From assembly GCA_947456505.1 (NCBI GenBank), contig CANGTC010000001.1, positions 62,001-126,000 on the forward strand: a stretch of DNA of 64,000 nucleotides, given 5' to 3'. Origin of the DNA: Beijerinckiaceae bacterium (GTDB taxonomy: Bacteria > Pseudomonadota > Alphaproteobacteria > Rhizobiales > Beijerinckiaceae). The translations under genes and the position numbers were made by a program. This document shows, piece after piece, positions 18,110 to 26,853 of this stretch. Within the stretch, counting starts at the first letter, position 1; the number at the start of each line of letters is the position of its first letter. A model generated the notes under the pieces. It worked only from the letters and a program-made list of their open reading frames with translations. It had not been told where the DNA came from and ran no database searches.

Positions 18110-18892
18110 GTGAGTGAACCTGTTGAAACAACCATCGACCTCGATGGCCAGCCCATGCGCGTCTGGACCAAGGGCAGCGGACCAAAAATCGGCTACTTCG
18201 CGGGCTATGGCGGACTACCCCGTTGGATCCCTTTCCTCGACGCCCTGGCGGAACATCGCACCGTGATAGCGCCCTCGCTCCCGGGCTTTCCCGGAGGCGG
18301 GCGCGCGCAGCTCATGCTCGATTCTCATCTCGATTGGATTGTCGCCACACGCCGTATTTTCATGAGCGCCGGACTTGAAGGCGCGGATCTCATCGGGTCC
18401 AGCGTCGGCGGAGGCCTAGCAGCTGAACTCGCGGCGCTATGGCCGCAGGAGGTGCGACGCCTCGCTCTGATTGCGCCGCTGGGCCTGTATCGCGAAGAGG
18501 AGCCGCCAACCGATATTTTCGCCCAGCGCGCAGATGAATATGCAGCTCTTCTATGCGCTGAGCCCGACAACTATCGCGCGCTGAAACAGGCGCCCAACGA
18601 TGTCAATGCCGGCGAATGGGACATTGAACAATCACGAGCTGCTGAGGCCGCAGCCCGTTTGCTATGGCCTATCGCCAACACCCGATTAGACAAGCGGCTG
18701 CCGCTCATCCAACAGCCAACGCTGATCGCCTGGGGCGAGAAAGATGGCGTCATGCCCCGTTCCTATGCGCAATTCATCGCAAACACGATCGCCGGCGAAT
18801 CCCGGATCGAGATCATCGAGGGCGCCGGTCATTTAGCCGAACTGGACAGACCGCGCGCACTTGCAGGTGCGATCCTGGCGTTTACGCAATAA
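18110..18892 (+). CDS. Alpha/beta hydrolase paired with flavin monooxygenase
   Basis: 260 residues from a GTG at 18110 with GGAG eight bases upstream; the longer frame overlaps the monooxygenase and has no ribosome-binding site. Nucleophile elbow GSSVGG (Ser98), acid in LIAWGEKDGVMP and base in GAGHLAEL are all present. The oxyanion HG is replaced by AGYGG (31-35). It follows the monooxygenase and precedes the dihydroxyphthalate-decarboxylase-like gene, probably in one transcript. Related to the nucleophile-less protein at 50960, but this copy looks active. Confidence 0.85.
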   Translation: MSEPVETTIDLDGQPMRVWTKGSGPKIGYFAGYGGLPRWIPFLDALAEHRTVIAPSLPGFPGGGRAQLMLDSHLDWIVATRRIFMSAGLEGADLIGSSVGGGLAAELAALWPQEVRRLALIAPLGLYREEEPPTDIFAQRADEYAALLCAEPDNYRALKQAPNDVNAGEWDIEQSRAAEAAARLLWPIANTRLDKRLPLIQQPTLIAWGEKDGVMPRSYAQFIANTIAGESRIEIIEGAGHLAELDRPRALAGAILAFTQ

Positions 18893-18925
18893 AAGCGGCC
18901 GTGCGACCTGCATCAGGAGAGAACC

Positions 18926-19900
18926 ATGGCGCGCGAAATCACCCTTGCGATGGATCGCTACGACCGACACTTCCCGTTCTTCGACGGCACGGTGAAAGCG
19001 CCAGAGGGCTTCAGCTACAAGGCCCTTCAGGTCGGCCAGTCAGACATGCTGCGCGATGGAACCTCTCGCCATGAACAGATGATCCACCACAATCGGTTCG
19101 ACGTCGCCGAATTCTCCATGTCCACCTTCCTCATGGCGATTGATCGCGGCGTTCCCTTGATCGGCATCCCCGTTTTTCCACGTAGACTGTTTTCGCAAAG
19201 CTGCATGTTCGTCGCAGCGGACAGCGATATCGAGGCTCCATCGGACCTTATCGGTCGCAAGGTTGGCCTCTCGTCCTTTCAGACAACGCTTTCCCTGCTC
19301 GCCAAAGGCGATCTCAAGTTTGAATATGGGACGCCTTGGGAAGAGATCAAATGGCTTTTGACCACCGCCGAAAAAGTGAAATTTGATCCGAAACCTGGCG
19401 TATCCCTCGAATATGCGGCCAAGGGTGTGGACCTCGGCCTCTTGCTGGAGAAAGGCGAGATCGACGCCATTTTCATGCCCCACCCACCCCAATCCGTCAT
19501 GAAGGGACAAGTGAAGACACGCCGGCTCTTCCGCGATGCGGAAGCTGAGGAAAAACGCTACTTCGACAAGCTGGGCTATTGGCCTATCATGCACATTGTC
19601 GCCATGGCGCCGTCGCTTGCTCAAGACTATCCTGAACTACCGGGCGCACTGATGGATATGTTCGCAGAGGCTCATCGTATCTGCGATGATTATTATTCTG
19701 ATCCGAACTGGTCGCGCCTGCCCGGCATTCGCCACCTCTATGAGGCCTTGCGAGAGAGATTTGGAAATCCCTGGGTAAATGGATTTTCCCGTAACAAAAA
19801 AAATCTGGAACGTTTTATTCAATATTCCCATGATCAGGGGTTGATCAGCCAGCGCTTCGCCCCTGAGAAATTGTTCGTAGCGTCAACGCTCAATACGTGA
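18926..19900 (+). CDS. 4,5-dihydroxyphthalate decarboxylase-like protein (NMT1/THI5 fold)
   Basis: 324 residues with no signal peptide. MAREITLAMDRYDRHFPFFDG at the start and DMLRDGTSRHEQMIHHNRFDVAEFSMSTFL then GIPVFPRRLFSQSCMFV match the 4,5-dihydroxyphthalate decarboxylase group, a cytoplasmic branch of the periplasmic-binding fold. Good GGAGAG ribosome-binding site. The window also encodes a phthalate 4,5-dioxygenase-like Rieske protein, but the genes are 4 kb apart on opposite strands and the dehydrogenase that would connect them is not seen. It could instead bind a ligand without catalysis. Confidence 0.75.
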   Translation: MAREITLAMDRYDRHFPFFDGTVKAPEGFSYKALQVGQSDMLRDGTSRHEQMIHHNRFDVAEFSMSTFLMAIDRGVPLIGIPVFPRRLFSQSCMFVAADSDIEAPSDLIGRKVGLSSFQTTLSLLAKGDLKFEYGTPWEEIKWLLTTAEKVKFDPKPGVSLEYAAKGVDLGLLLEKGEIDAIFMPHPPQSVMKGQVKTRRLFRDAEAEEKRYFDKLGYWPIMHIVAMAPSLAQDYPELPGALMDMFAEAHRICDDYYSDPNWSRLPGIRHLYEALRERFGNPWVNGFSRNKKNLERFIQYSHDQGLISQRFAPEKLFVASTLNT

Positions 19901-19954
19901 CCGCCTGAGGGCGCCAAGAATTTTAAGATCTCAATTGCAAAGATTAAACGGTTT

Positions 19955-19987
19955 GAATGCAACGCATCGCCAGAACCCGTTGCATTC
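19955..19987. terminator. Inverted repeat between convergent genes, probable bidirectional terminator
   Basis: Perfect 10-bp arms (GAATGCAACG at 19955-19964 and its complement at 19978-19987) with a 13-base loop, immediately before the stop of the TPR gene and after the gene ending at 19900. A long T run is missing, so termination efficiency is uncertain. Confidence 0.6.
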
Positions 19988-22153
19988 CTAACATTCCGCA
20001 ACAAGCTCCTTCGCCATACGATCAAAAACACCATCCCAATCGCCAGGCCTCTCCTGACGAAAAAGTCGCATGGTAGGATACCAGGGCGTGTCTTCGCGAT
20101 CTAGCAACCAACGCCAATCCGGCACAAACTGCAATGCGAGCCAGGTCCGCACCCCAAGAGCGCCAGCCAGATGGGCGACCGAGGTATCGGATGTGATGAC
20201 AAGATCACAACATTTCATGACAGCAGCCGTATCAAGAAATGCCTGCGGTCCAGCGTCGAATTCATTTCCAAGAACCTCGACCGCCATACCCGATGGCAAG
20301 TCCACCACCTGCATCTCTCCGTCACCCTTGTGAAGGCTGATCAGACGAACATCAGAAATTTGCGAAATTGGGTAAAACTGGACCAAGGGAAATGATCGCC
20401 CGCGATCAATCTTGTTTTTGCTTCCCTGCCAGCAAACGCCTATTTTGAACCCACGCCGTCCGAGTTTTTCCCGCCAATGCTCGATGCGGTCTTTGTCGGC
20501 GCTTAGATAAGATGTTTTTGCGGGTATGGTGGCCAAATCGGTTTTGAGCGCCATCGGCAGGCTGAGTAAGGGAATATGATAATCAAACGCTAGAGAGGGA
20601 TCATTTTCATCGACTATTTGAAACTCCCCATCAAGACCCGCCATCAAGGACCTGAGGTTTGCGCGCGGAGCGAATAAAACTTTCTCGGACAGATGATTGA
20701 GGCTCGCGACATATCGCGAGAACTGAATGGCGTCACCAAGGCCTTGCTCTGGATGTATCAAAATCGATTTTCCTGTCAGGTCTTCCCGCCCTAGCCAACA
20801 GGGCTTCGGAAAGAGACGGTGACCTTGAGGAACTTTTTGCTTTTTACGCCACTCATATAAATTCAACCCTTTTTGAAAATCTCCAATCAAAAGACATGCA
20901 ATCGCCTTGTTCCAGTATGCATCCACATAGTCAGGGTCAATGGAGATTGCTTTTTCATAGCTGGCGATTCCTTCTGCAATGCGTTTCATGGCGACCAATG
21001 GAATGCCGCGGTTAGAATGAGCCTCGGCATAGTCGGGGTCCAGACGGGTCGCCGCATCATAGCTCGCGACGGCCTCGTCCATTCGCATGAGATCGACAAG
21101 AGAGACGCCCCGATTATTGAATGCTTGCGGATAATCCGGTTTCAGGGATAGCGCCATATCATAGCTCTTGACCGCCTCTTCCTGCTCATTGGTGACGCTG
21201 AGGGCGTTTGCATAATTGTAATGAGCCTCTGCATAATCAGGTTTCAGAAAAATGGCTTGCCGATGGCTCGCCAACGCCTCCTCCAGTCGATCCAGCCTCT
21301 TCAAGACATCGCCACGATTTGAATAGGCTTCCGCATAATCAGGCCTCAGCGCAATAGCCTGATCGTAACTGATGACCGCTTCGTTCAAGGCCTCCCGTTC
21401 CTGGAGTACATTGCCCAGGCCACAAAACGCGTCCGATTGGTCCGACCTGATCGCAAGGGAATTTGCGTAACTTCTTATAGCTTCGTCTAACCTCTTTTGA
21501 TCTCTGAGTGCGTTCGCCAGATTTAAATGCGCCTCAGCTAAAGCAGGCTCAAGGATGATCGCCGTTTCATAGCTCAAGATGGCCTCATCGATTTTCTTGC
21601 CCCGTCTGAGCGCTACGCCACGATTTGAGAAAGAAAGCGCATAGGCCGGATCAAGCGAGACAGCTTTATCATAACTGTCAACCGCATCCTCATAGCGCCC
21701 CAGTTCCTGAAGAACGCCGCCCTGATTATTATAGGTTGAAGCCATATCCGGCATGATGGCGATTGATTGTTCATAACTGGCCAGCGCATCATCCAAGCGT
21801 TTCATATCGCTCAGCAAATGACCACGTTCACAATAAGCGTCCGCATCCATGGCGCCGAGCAGACGAGCTACGTCATAGCAGGCTAGCGCATCGTCAAAAC
21901 GTTTCAGATCATGAATGGCCCGTGCGTAATTTATGTAAACTTGCCCAAAATCAGATTTGACCACTATTGCTTTTTGGAAAAACTGCTCCGCTTCAATCAG
22001 GTCTCCCGACCCGTGCGCAGCAAGGGCCGACAGATGCAAGACATCAAAATGCGTCGGATCGTTCAGGAGAATGGTTTTATAAATCACCCTCGCCTCTTCC
22101 AGGCGCCCCTGCTGATGCAGCGCAAAGGCGCGCTCCAAGATCTGTTTGGTCAT
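19988..22153 (-). CDS. TPR-repeat protein with C-terminal glycosyltransferase-like domain
   Basis: 721 residues from the ATG at 22153, where the first TPR helix begins (MTKQILERAFALHQQGRLEEA). About eleven to twelve 34-residue TPR units fill residues 1-430, many ending in ALKPDYAEAYSNRG-like turns. The C-terminal third (ILIHPEQGLGDAIQFSRY, KIGVCWQGSKNKIDRGRSFPL, DLVITSDTSVAHLAGALG, FVPDWRWLLDREDTPWYP) is the GT9/heptosyltransferase-like domain often fused to TPRs in alphaproteobacteria, probably acting on surface sugars or glycoproteins. No signal peptide. Base use is visibly AT-richer than the neighbours, and the gene is unrelated in role to them, which suggests separate acquisition. Confidence 0.88.
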   Translation of the reverse strand: MTKQILERAFALHQQGRLEEARVIYKTILLNDPTHFDVLHLSALAAHGSGDLIEAEQFFQKAIVVKSDFGQVYINYARAIHDLKRFDDALACYDVARLLGAMDADAYCERGHLLSDMKRLDDALASYEQSIAIMPDMASTYNNQGGVLQELGRYEDAVDSYDKAVSLDPAYALSFSNRGVALRRGKKIDEAILSYETAIILEPALAEAHLNLANALRDQKRLDEAIRSYANSLAIRSDQSDAFCGLGNVLQEREALNEAVISYDQAIALRPDYAEAYSNRGDVLKRLDRLEEALASHRQAIFLKPDYAEAHYNYANALSVTNEQEEAVKSYDMALSLKPDYPQAFNNRGVSLVDLMRMDEAVASYDAATRLDPDYAEAHSNRGIPLVAMKRIAEGIASYEKAISIDPDYVDAYWNKAIACLLIGDFQKGLNLYEWRKKQKVPQGHRLFPKPCWLGREDLTGKSILIHPEQGLGDAIQFSRYVASLNHLSEKVLFAPRANLRSLMAGLDGEFQIVDENDPSLAFDYHIPLLSLPMALKTDLATIPAKTSYLSADKDRIEHWREKLGRRGFKIGVCWQGSKNKIDRGRSFPLVQFYPISQISDVRLISLHKGDGEMQVVDLPSGMAVEVLGNEFDAGPQAFLDTAAVMKCCDLVITSDTSVAHLAGALGVRTWLALQFVPDWRWLLDREDTPWYPTMRLFRQERPGDWDGVFDRMAKELVAEC

Positions 22154-22454
22154 ATTCGAGGCCCCGAGCTTCGGTGGAAGGATGTCGCTTTGGACAGCAC
22201 GATCAACGCCACGCCTTCGAACAACTATCATGAACTACTGGTGACAGGCCCCTTCTCTTGCAGCGCGTCAGGGACGCTACCCAAGCAGCTCCAGAAAATG
22301 GCGCGCAATCCTCAATCCTTACAAGAAAAATGCTCAGCAATCCAGCCATTTAGGCGTCGCGGGGATCAAGACGCTCTAAGAGCGCTTCGAGCGTCTCAGA
22401 TCGGCCGCGACATCCGGGACCAGCCCGTCACCAATATCAAAAATGATGAACTGG
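22154..22454. other. Intergenic region upstream of the TPR gene
   Basis: About 300 bases between the TPR start and the stop of the Bug gene, both on the minus strand. Apart from the hairpin at 22369-22396 I see no gene or clear promoter in it. Confidence 0.5.
22369..22396 (-). terminator. Hairpin downstream of Bug gene
   Basis: Arms of 8 bp (AGACGCTC and its complement) at 22369-22376 and 22389-22396 around a 12-base loop, about 60 bases after the Bug stop on the minus strand. There is no T tract, so it may be a weak terminator or a leader structure for the TPR gene. Confidence 0.4.
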
Positions 22455-23426
22455 CTATTCCTGCAGGCCAATTTTCGCGTCGCGAACGATGCGTTTGAAA
22501 TTGTCGACTTCGTTCTTGTAAAAAGCCGTGAATTGTTCGCTGCTGGAAAAGACATTCGCCAGCGCATAATTCTCCACGCGCGCCTGCATGTCAGGTCCCT
22601 CAAAGGCTTTTTTCGATTCGATCTCGATGCGCTTGACAATGTCGCCAGGCGTTTTGGCTGCGACAAACAACCCCTGCCAGCCGCCCGCATCGAAGTCCGG
22701 GACGCCTTGCTCGGTGACCGTTGCAACATCAAGTCCCTTGGCGCGTCTGGCGGCGGTGACTGCAAGGCTGCGCAAGGCGCCGGCCAGCACATGTTCCTTG
22801 CCAGTCACCACAGGCACGACCGCGACATCAACATCGCCGGTGAGAAGTGCATTGATGATTTCGCCATCACTTTTGTACGGCACCATCTGTATGTCCACGC
22901 CCGTGCGCAGTTTCAAAAGCTCCATCGTCAGATGCAAGGGATTGCCAACGCCTGATGATCCATAGTTCAGCTTACCCGGCCTAGCCTTGGCGAGCGCCAC
23001 CAACTCCTGCAGGTTTGTGGCCTGCACCTTCATATTGGCGGCCAGCAGAAGGTTGGAGGAAAAGAGCTGGGTGACCGGAATGAAATCCCTGAAAGGGTCA
23101 AAGGGCAGGGATTTATAGGTCGCCGGGGATATGGCTTGCCCGTTTGTGTTGTATAGAATTGTATAGCCGTCAGCGGGTTGTTTGGCGACATAGTCCGCGC
23201 CCAGGTTGCCTCCCACGCCCGGCTTGTTCTCGACGATGACCGGCGATTGCAAGGAGTCCTGCATTTTGGCGCCGAGCAATCGCGCCATCACATCAATGGC
23301 GCCGCCAGGCGCAAACGGAACGATGATTCGGATGGTTTTGCTGGGCCAGGTCTGTGCGCAAGCCGATCCGGCCAGACCCACAAGCAGGAGCGCAGCAGCA
23401 ATAGTCTTTGTAAAAAAACCTGACAT
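22455..23426 (-). CDS. Bug/TctC periplasmic solute receptor (classical)
   Basis: 323 residues from the ATG at 23426, with GGAGAAGG upstream; 47 extra N-terminal residues in frame are rejected. Signal peptide MSGFFTKTIAAALLLVGLAG to ACAQ. QTWPSKTIRIIVPFAPGGAID, PVIVENKPGVGGNLGADYVAKQ and VTEQGVPDFDAGGWQGLF are classical Bug blocks. It appears to be a single-gene unit, divergent from the operon at 23843. Confidence 0.92.
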   Translation of the reverse strand: MSGFFTKTIAAALLLVGLAGSACAQTWPSKTIRIIVPFAPGGAIDVMARLLGAKMQDSLQSPVIVENKPGVGGNLGADYVAKQPADGYTILYNTNGQAISPATYKSLPFDPFRDFIPVTQLFSSNLLLAANMKVQATNLQELVALAKARPGKLNYGSSGVGNPLHLTMELLKLRTGVDIQMVPYKSDGEIINALLTGDVDVAVVPVVTGKEHVLAGALRSLAVTAARRAKGLDVATVTEQGVPDFDAGGWQGLFVAAKTPGDIVKRIEIESKKAFEGPDMQARVENYALANVFSSSEQFTAFYKNEVDNFKRIVRDAKIGLQE

Positions 23427-23842
23427 GACGATCCTTCTCCCCACTGTAAAATTTGCACGCTCTTGTTTTATGGAAAAGCGCTTTGATCTGTTCATTTCGG
23501 CGGCGCAATGTTCGCGTAAGGCATAGCGCATTGTCAACGTCCGGCTTTCCGCCCGACGCAATTTCATCAGTTGGCTCAGGCTGTTCGAATTCGCAGCGGG
23601 CGCGCCATGACTACAGCGCTCGCGGTCAGGGGGGCAATTTCATTTGGGTTGAGAAGAATTGTAAGGTAATCTGTAAATCGCTCCATCTCTTTGTTCGTTC
23701 TCAAATGGTGGGCGAAAGCTTGATTTGCGGAAGACAGGGGATTTCCGGGGTTTTGGGCGCTTCATCCCTCCATCCATAGAGGGCTGTGGCTCCAAACCGG
23801 GAAGGATGACCTGCTTCATGCGCGTGGCGAGGGGTATGCAAA
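23427..23842. other. Divergent intergenic region
   Basis: About 415 bases between the minus-strand Bug gene and the plus-strand operon at 23843. It should hold both promoters. Short reading frames cross it but none has a credible ribosome-binding site or recognisable protein, and I see no strong repeat. Confidence 0.5.
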
Positions 23843-24937
23843 TTGGCGTTTGATTTAAATAGACGGGCGAAAATGAGCGTCATCGCGGTGACGGCCGCTT
23901 TTTGCTCTGTCGTCCCCCTTGGAGATTGCTTTGCCGAAGAGAACGGCGCTGAAGGCGCAGAAGCGGGCTTCAAGGGCAAGGCTGTCAATTTCATTGTGGC
24001 CCTGGCCGCAGGCGGAGGCTACGACCAATATGCCCGCACTCTGGCCCGACATCTGGAGCGCCACATTCCCGGCAATCCCAATGTGGTCGTGCAGAACATG
24101 ACAGGCGCAGCCGGCATGCGCGCCACCAATTGGCTTTATAACAGCGCCCCCCGCGACGGGCTCACCATCGGCATCACCCAGCGGTCAGTGTTGGTGGAGC
24201 CGCTGCTGGGGACCAAGGAGGCCCGCTTCGATCCCACAAAGTTCTCCTGGCTCGCCAGCCTCAACGATGAAGCCTTCATCGCCGTGACCTGGAAAGATCG
24301 GGGCATCGACAGCATCAGTGATGCGCAGGCGAAGGAATTCGCCGTCGCCGCCGATGGCCCGGCCTCCGACGATTACATCTGGCCCGCCGTCCTCAACGCC
24401 ACCATCGGCACGAAATTCAAGATTGTGTCGGGCTATACGGGCAAGGCAGAGGAGCGCCTGTCCGTGCGGCGGGGCGAGACCGTGGGGCTGATCGGCTGGA
24501 GCTGGGCTGCGCTCCAGACGCAGGAGTGGGATGACTATAAGGCGGGCAACTGGCGCATCATCGCCCATCTGGGCAAGGGCAAGCATCCCGAATTCGATGC
24601 GCCCTCCATTTACGACTTCGCTGCGACCCAGGAGGCGCGGGAAACCTTTGATTTCCTTGACGCCACCCTCGCGCTTGGGCGCCCCGTCTTCGCCCCGCCC
24701 GGAATTCCTAAAGAGCGGGAGGCTGCGCTGCGCGCTGCGCTGGCGGCGACCCTCAAGGACCCCGCCTTCCTCGTGGAGGCGCAGAAGCAGAAGCTTGACA
24801 TAAGCCCGGCCTCCGGCGAGGAGCTTGCCGCGCGTGTGGAGCGCCTTTACCGCACCCCCATGGCCGTGGTCGAACGCACCCAGGCGGTCCGCAAGCAGGC
24901 TCTTGGGCTTGGCGCTGGCGGCCCGGGCGCACCCTGA
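23843..24937 (+). CDS. Bug/TctC-type periplasmic solute receptor (long, divergent type)
   Basis: 364 residues from a TTG with GAGGGG eight bases upstream; the ATG ten codons later (23873) is the alternative. Signal peptide ends near GDCFAEE. FKGKAVNFIVALAAGGGYDQYARTLARHLERHIPGNPNVVVQNM is the long-type Bug pattern (given here in pieces: first strand AVNFIVALAAGGGYD, then IPGNPNVVVQNMTGAAG). The C-terminus has an extra Gly/Ala-rich tail. It opens the operon Bug > TauD-like > sulfurtransferase > UbiD > Bug. Confidence 0.87.
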   Translation: MAFDLNRRAKMSVIAVTAAFCSVVPLGDCFAEENGAEGAEAGFKGKAVNFIVALAAGGGYDQYARTLARHLERHIPGNPNVVVQNMTGAAGMRATNWLYNSAPRDGLTIGITQRSVLVEPLLGTKEARFDPTKFSWLASLNDEAFIAVTWKDRGIDSISDAQAKEFAVAADGPASDDYIWPAVLNATIGTKFKIVSGYTGKAEERLSVRRGETVGLIGWSWAALQTQEWDDYKAGNWRIIAHLGKGKHPEFDAPSIYDFAATQEARETFDFLDATLALGRPVFAPPGIPKEREAALRAALAATLKDPAFLVEAQKQKLDISPASGEELAARVERLYRTPMAVVERTQAVRKQALGLGAGGPGAP

Positions 24938-25027
24938 TCAAGTTTCATTCACCCGCTTGACGCGCGGGGGCGCGTGGAGCAAATCTACATCTTAGCCATC
25001 GAAGCTTCACCAGAAAGGCCCCGCCAA

Positions 25028-25900
25028 ATGTCAGGAAACGCTCCAGTCCGGCTCGTGTCCGAGTCCACCATGCCCGCAGGCGTGCGCGTCACCCAGTTGC
25101 AGCCCGCCGTCGGCTCGCTGGTGTCGGGCCTGCGCTTCGATGGCAAGTTGCTCGGCGAGGAAGCGCGTGTGGCCATGCGCCATCTGCTGCACAATCGCGG
25201 CCTGGTGGTTTTCGAGCCAGGCACCGTCACCGCCGAGAATTTCACCGCCTTCGCGGGATTTCTGGGCGAGTTTTTCCACTACGCCGGCCCCCACACGCCG
25301 CGCGCGCCCGAGAATCCGGACGCCACGATGATCGATTCCAACAAGGACAAGAATCTGCGCAACCATATCTGGCATGCGGATGGGGGCTTCCGCCCGGACG
25401 CTCCGGCCTTCACGGCTCTTTTTGCGCAGCAGCTCCCCGAGTTCGGCGGCGACACGATTTTCAGCAACACGGCCTGGGTCTACGAGCAGCTCGACCCGCT
25501 GTTCGCGGCCTATCTGGAGTCCCTGACCGTCATCCAGTCCGCCGACGCCACCGGCCATATCACCGACCGCTATCTGGACGCCGAGGAGGCCACCAAGGCC
25601 CGCATCCGGATGCCTCCCTTTGAAATGCCGCTGGTGCGCGTGCATCCCGAAACGGGCCGCAAGTGGATCGCGGTGAACGAGTCCTATGCGGGCTATATCA
25701 AGGGCGTCAGCCGCATCATGAGCCAGAACATCCTTGGCATCCTGTTCGACATGATCAAGTCTCCCGAGGCGACCGTGCGCTACAGCTGGACCAAGGGCGC
25801 GCTGGCCGTCTGGGACAACCGCGTCGTGCAGCACAAGGGCATCAAGGACTATGCAGGCGGCGGACGGCGGGTGCTCTACCGCGCCACCATGACAGCCTGA
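25028..25900 (+). CDS. TauD/TfdA-family 2-oxoglutarate and Fe(II)-dependent dioxygenase
   Basis: 290 residues from the ATG at 25028. The iron ligands are His116 and Asp118 (WHADGGF) and His269 (VVQHKG); the 2-oxoglutarate-binding Arg is in GGGRRVLYRAT near the end. LQPAVGSLVSGLRFDGKL is the usual TauD/TfdA opening. The family hydroxylates taurine, alkylsulfates, aryloxyacetates and related acids, releasing sulfite, sulfate or a phenol. The next gene is a sulfurtransferase 13 bases away, which hints at a sulfur-containing substrate (inference). Confidence 0.9.
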   Translation: MSGNAPVRLVSESTMPAGVRVTQLQPAVGSLVSGLRFDGKLLGEEARVAMRHLLHNRGLVVFEPGTVTAENFTAFAGFLGEFFHYAGPHTPRAPENPDATMIDSNKDKNLRNHIWHADGGFRPDAPAFTALFAQQLPEFGGDTIFSNTAWVYEQLDPLFAAYLESLTVIQSADATGHITDRYLDAEEATKARIRMPPFEMPLVRVHPETGRKWIAVNESYAGYIKGVSRIMSQNILGILFDMIKSPEATVRYSWTKGALAVWDNRVVQHKGIKDYAGGGRRVLYRATMTA

Positions 25901-25913
25901 GCGAGGTCGCGGC

Positions 25914-26756
25914 ATGAGCGAGGCGCGGTCAAGAACCCTCATCTCCGTCGCCGGTCTGGCTGATCTGCTGGCGGCGGGCGGCCCTGTCGTCCTGCTCGAC
26001 GTGCTCGATGAGAAGGGCGCCGCGCCGACCGATCGTCCGCGCATTCCCGGCGCCCTGTCCGTCCACCTGGCGACGGATTTCTCGGGCAAGCCCACGAAAA
26101 CCTCAGGCAAGCGCCCTTTGCCTGAAATCATGGACCTGCAAGCCGACGCGCGGCGCTGGGGGATCAACCCCGGCAGCACGGTCGTCGTCTATGACAATAC
26201 GGGCGGCGCCCAGGCCTCGCGCGCCTGGTGGACCCTGCGCTGGGCGGGCTTCGCCCATGTGCGGATCCTCGACGGCGGTTTCGCCGCGTGGAAGGCCTCC
26301 GGTCGCCCAGTATTCCATGACCATCTGGAAGCTGCAGACAAGGCGGGCGTTGTCGTCCTGCGGTCAGGCCATATGCCGACGCTCACCGCCTCGCAGGCCG
26401 CCGCCCTGGCCCGTGAGGGCGTCCTGCTGGACGCCCGTGGCCGGGCAGCCTATCTGGGCGAGCCGGGCAAGGCCGGAACCGGTCATATCCCCGGCGCCCT
26501 CAGCGCCCCCTCGGGCGACAATCTGACCCCCGAAGGCGCTTTCCAGAGCGAGGCTGATCTTCGTGCGCGCTTTGCAGCGCTGGGCGCCCATGGGGCGCAG
26601 AAGATCGGCGTCTACTGCGGCAGCGGCAATGCGGCGGCGCACGCCATTGCGGCCCTTAGCGTCGCAGGCATCGAGGCGCCCCTCTATGTCGGGTCCTGGA
26701 CCGCCTGGACCACCGATCAGTCCCGCCCAGCGGCGACCGGCCCCGAGCGGGGCTAA
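25914..26756 (+). CDS. Two-domain rhodanese / 3-mercaptopyruvate sulfurtransferase-like
   Basis: 280 residues with two rhodanese domains. The first (about 1-135) is inactive in appearance and has VVVYDNTGGAQASRAWW; the second carries the active-site loop YCGSGNAAAHA with Cys235. CGSG, rather than the CRKG of thiosulfate sulfurtransferases, points to the 3-mercaptopyruvate group, though the usual CGSGVTA is altered to CGSGNAA. It has no signal peptide. Position between the TauD-like oxygenase and UbiD in one operon suggests it deals with sulfur released from the imported compound. Confidence 0.88.
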   Translation: MSEARSRTLISVAGLADLLAAGGPVVLLDVLDEKGAAPTDRPRIPGALSVHLATDFSGKPTKTSGKRPLPEIMDLQADARRWGINPGSTVVVYDNTGGAQASRAWWTLRWAGFAHVRILDGGFAAWKASGRPVFHDHLEAADKAGVVVLRSGHMPTLTASQAAALAREGVLLDARGRAAYLGEPGKAGTGHIPGALSAPSGDNLTPEGAFQSEADLRARFAALGAHGAQKIGVYCGSGNAAAHAIAALSVAGIEAPLYVGSWTAWTTDQSRPAATGPERG

Positions 26757-26768
26757 GGCGACGACCCT

Positions 26769-26793
26769 ACGCGGGGGCTTGTGGCTCCCGCGT
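26769..26793 (+). promoter_or_regulatory. Hairpin between sulfurtransferase and UbiD genes
   Basis: A 10-bp stem with one G-T pair (ACGCGGGGGC against GGCTCCCGCGT's last ten bases) and a five-base loop lies 12 bases after the sulfurtransferase stop. No T tract follows. It may lower read-through or protect the upstream mRNA, changing the ratio of the two halves of the operon. Confidence 0.45.
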
Positions 26794-26853
26794 TCCCTGC
26801 GTGCTCCCGCATGGCCCGCGCGCCCGACATTCCCCACCTTCAGAGACAACATC

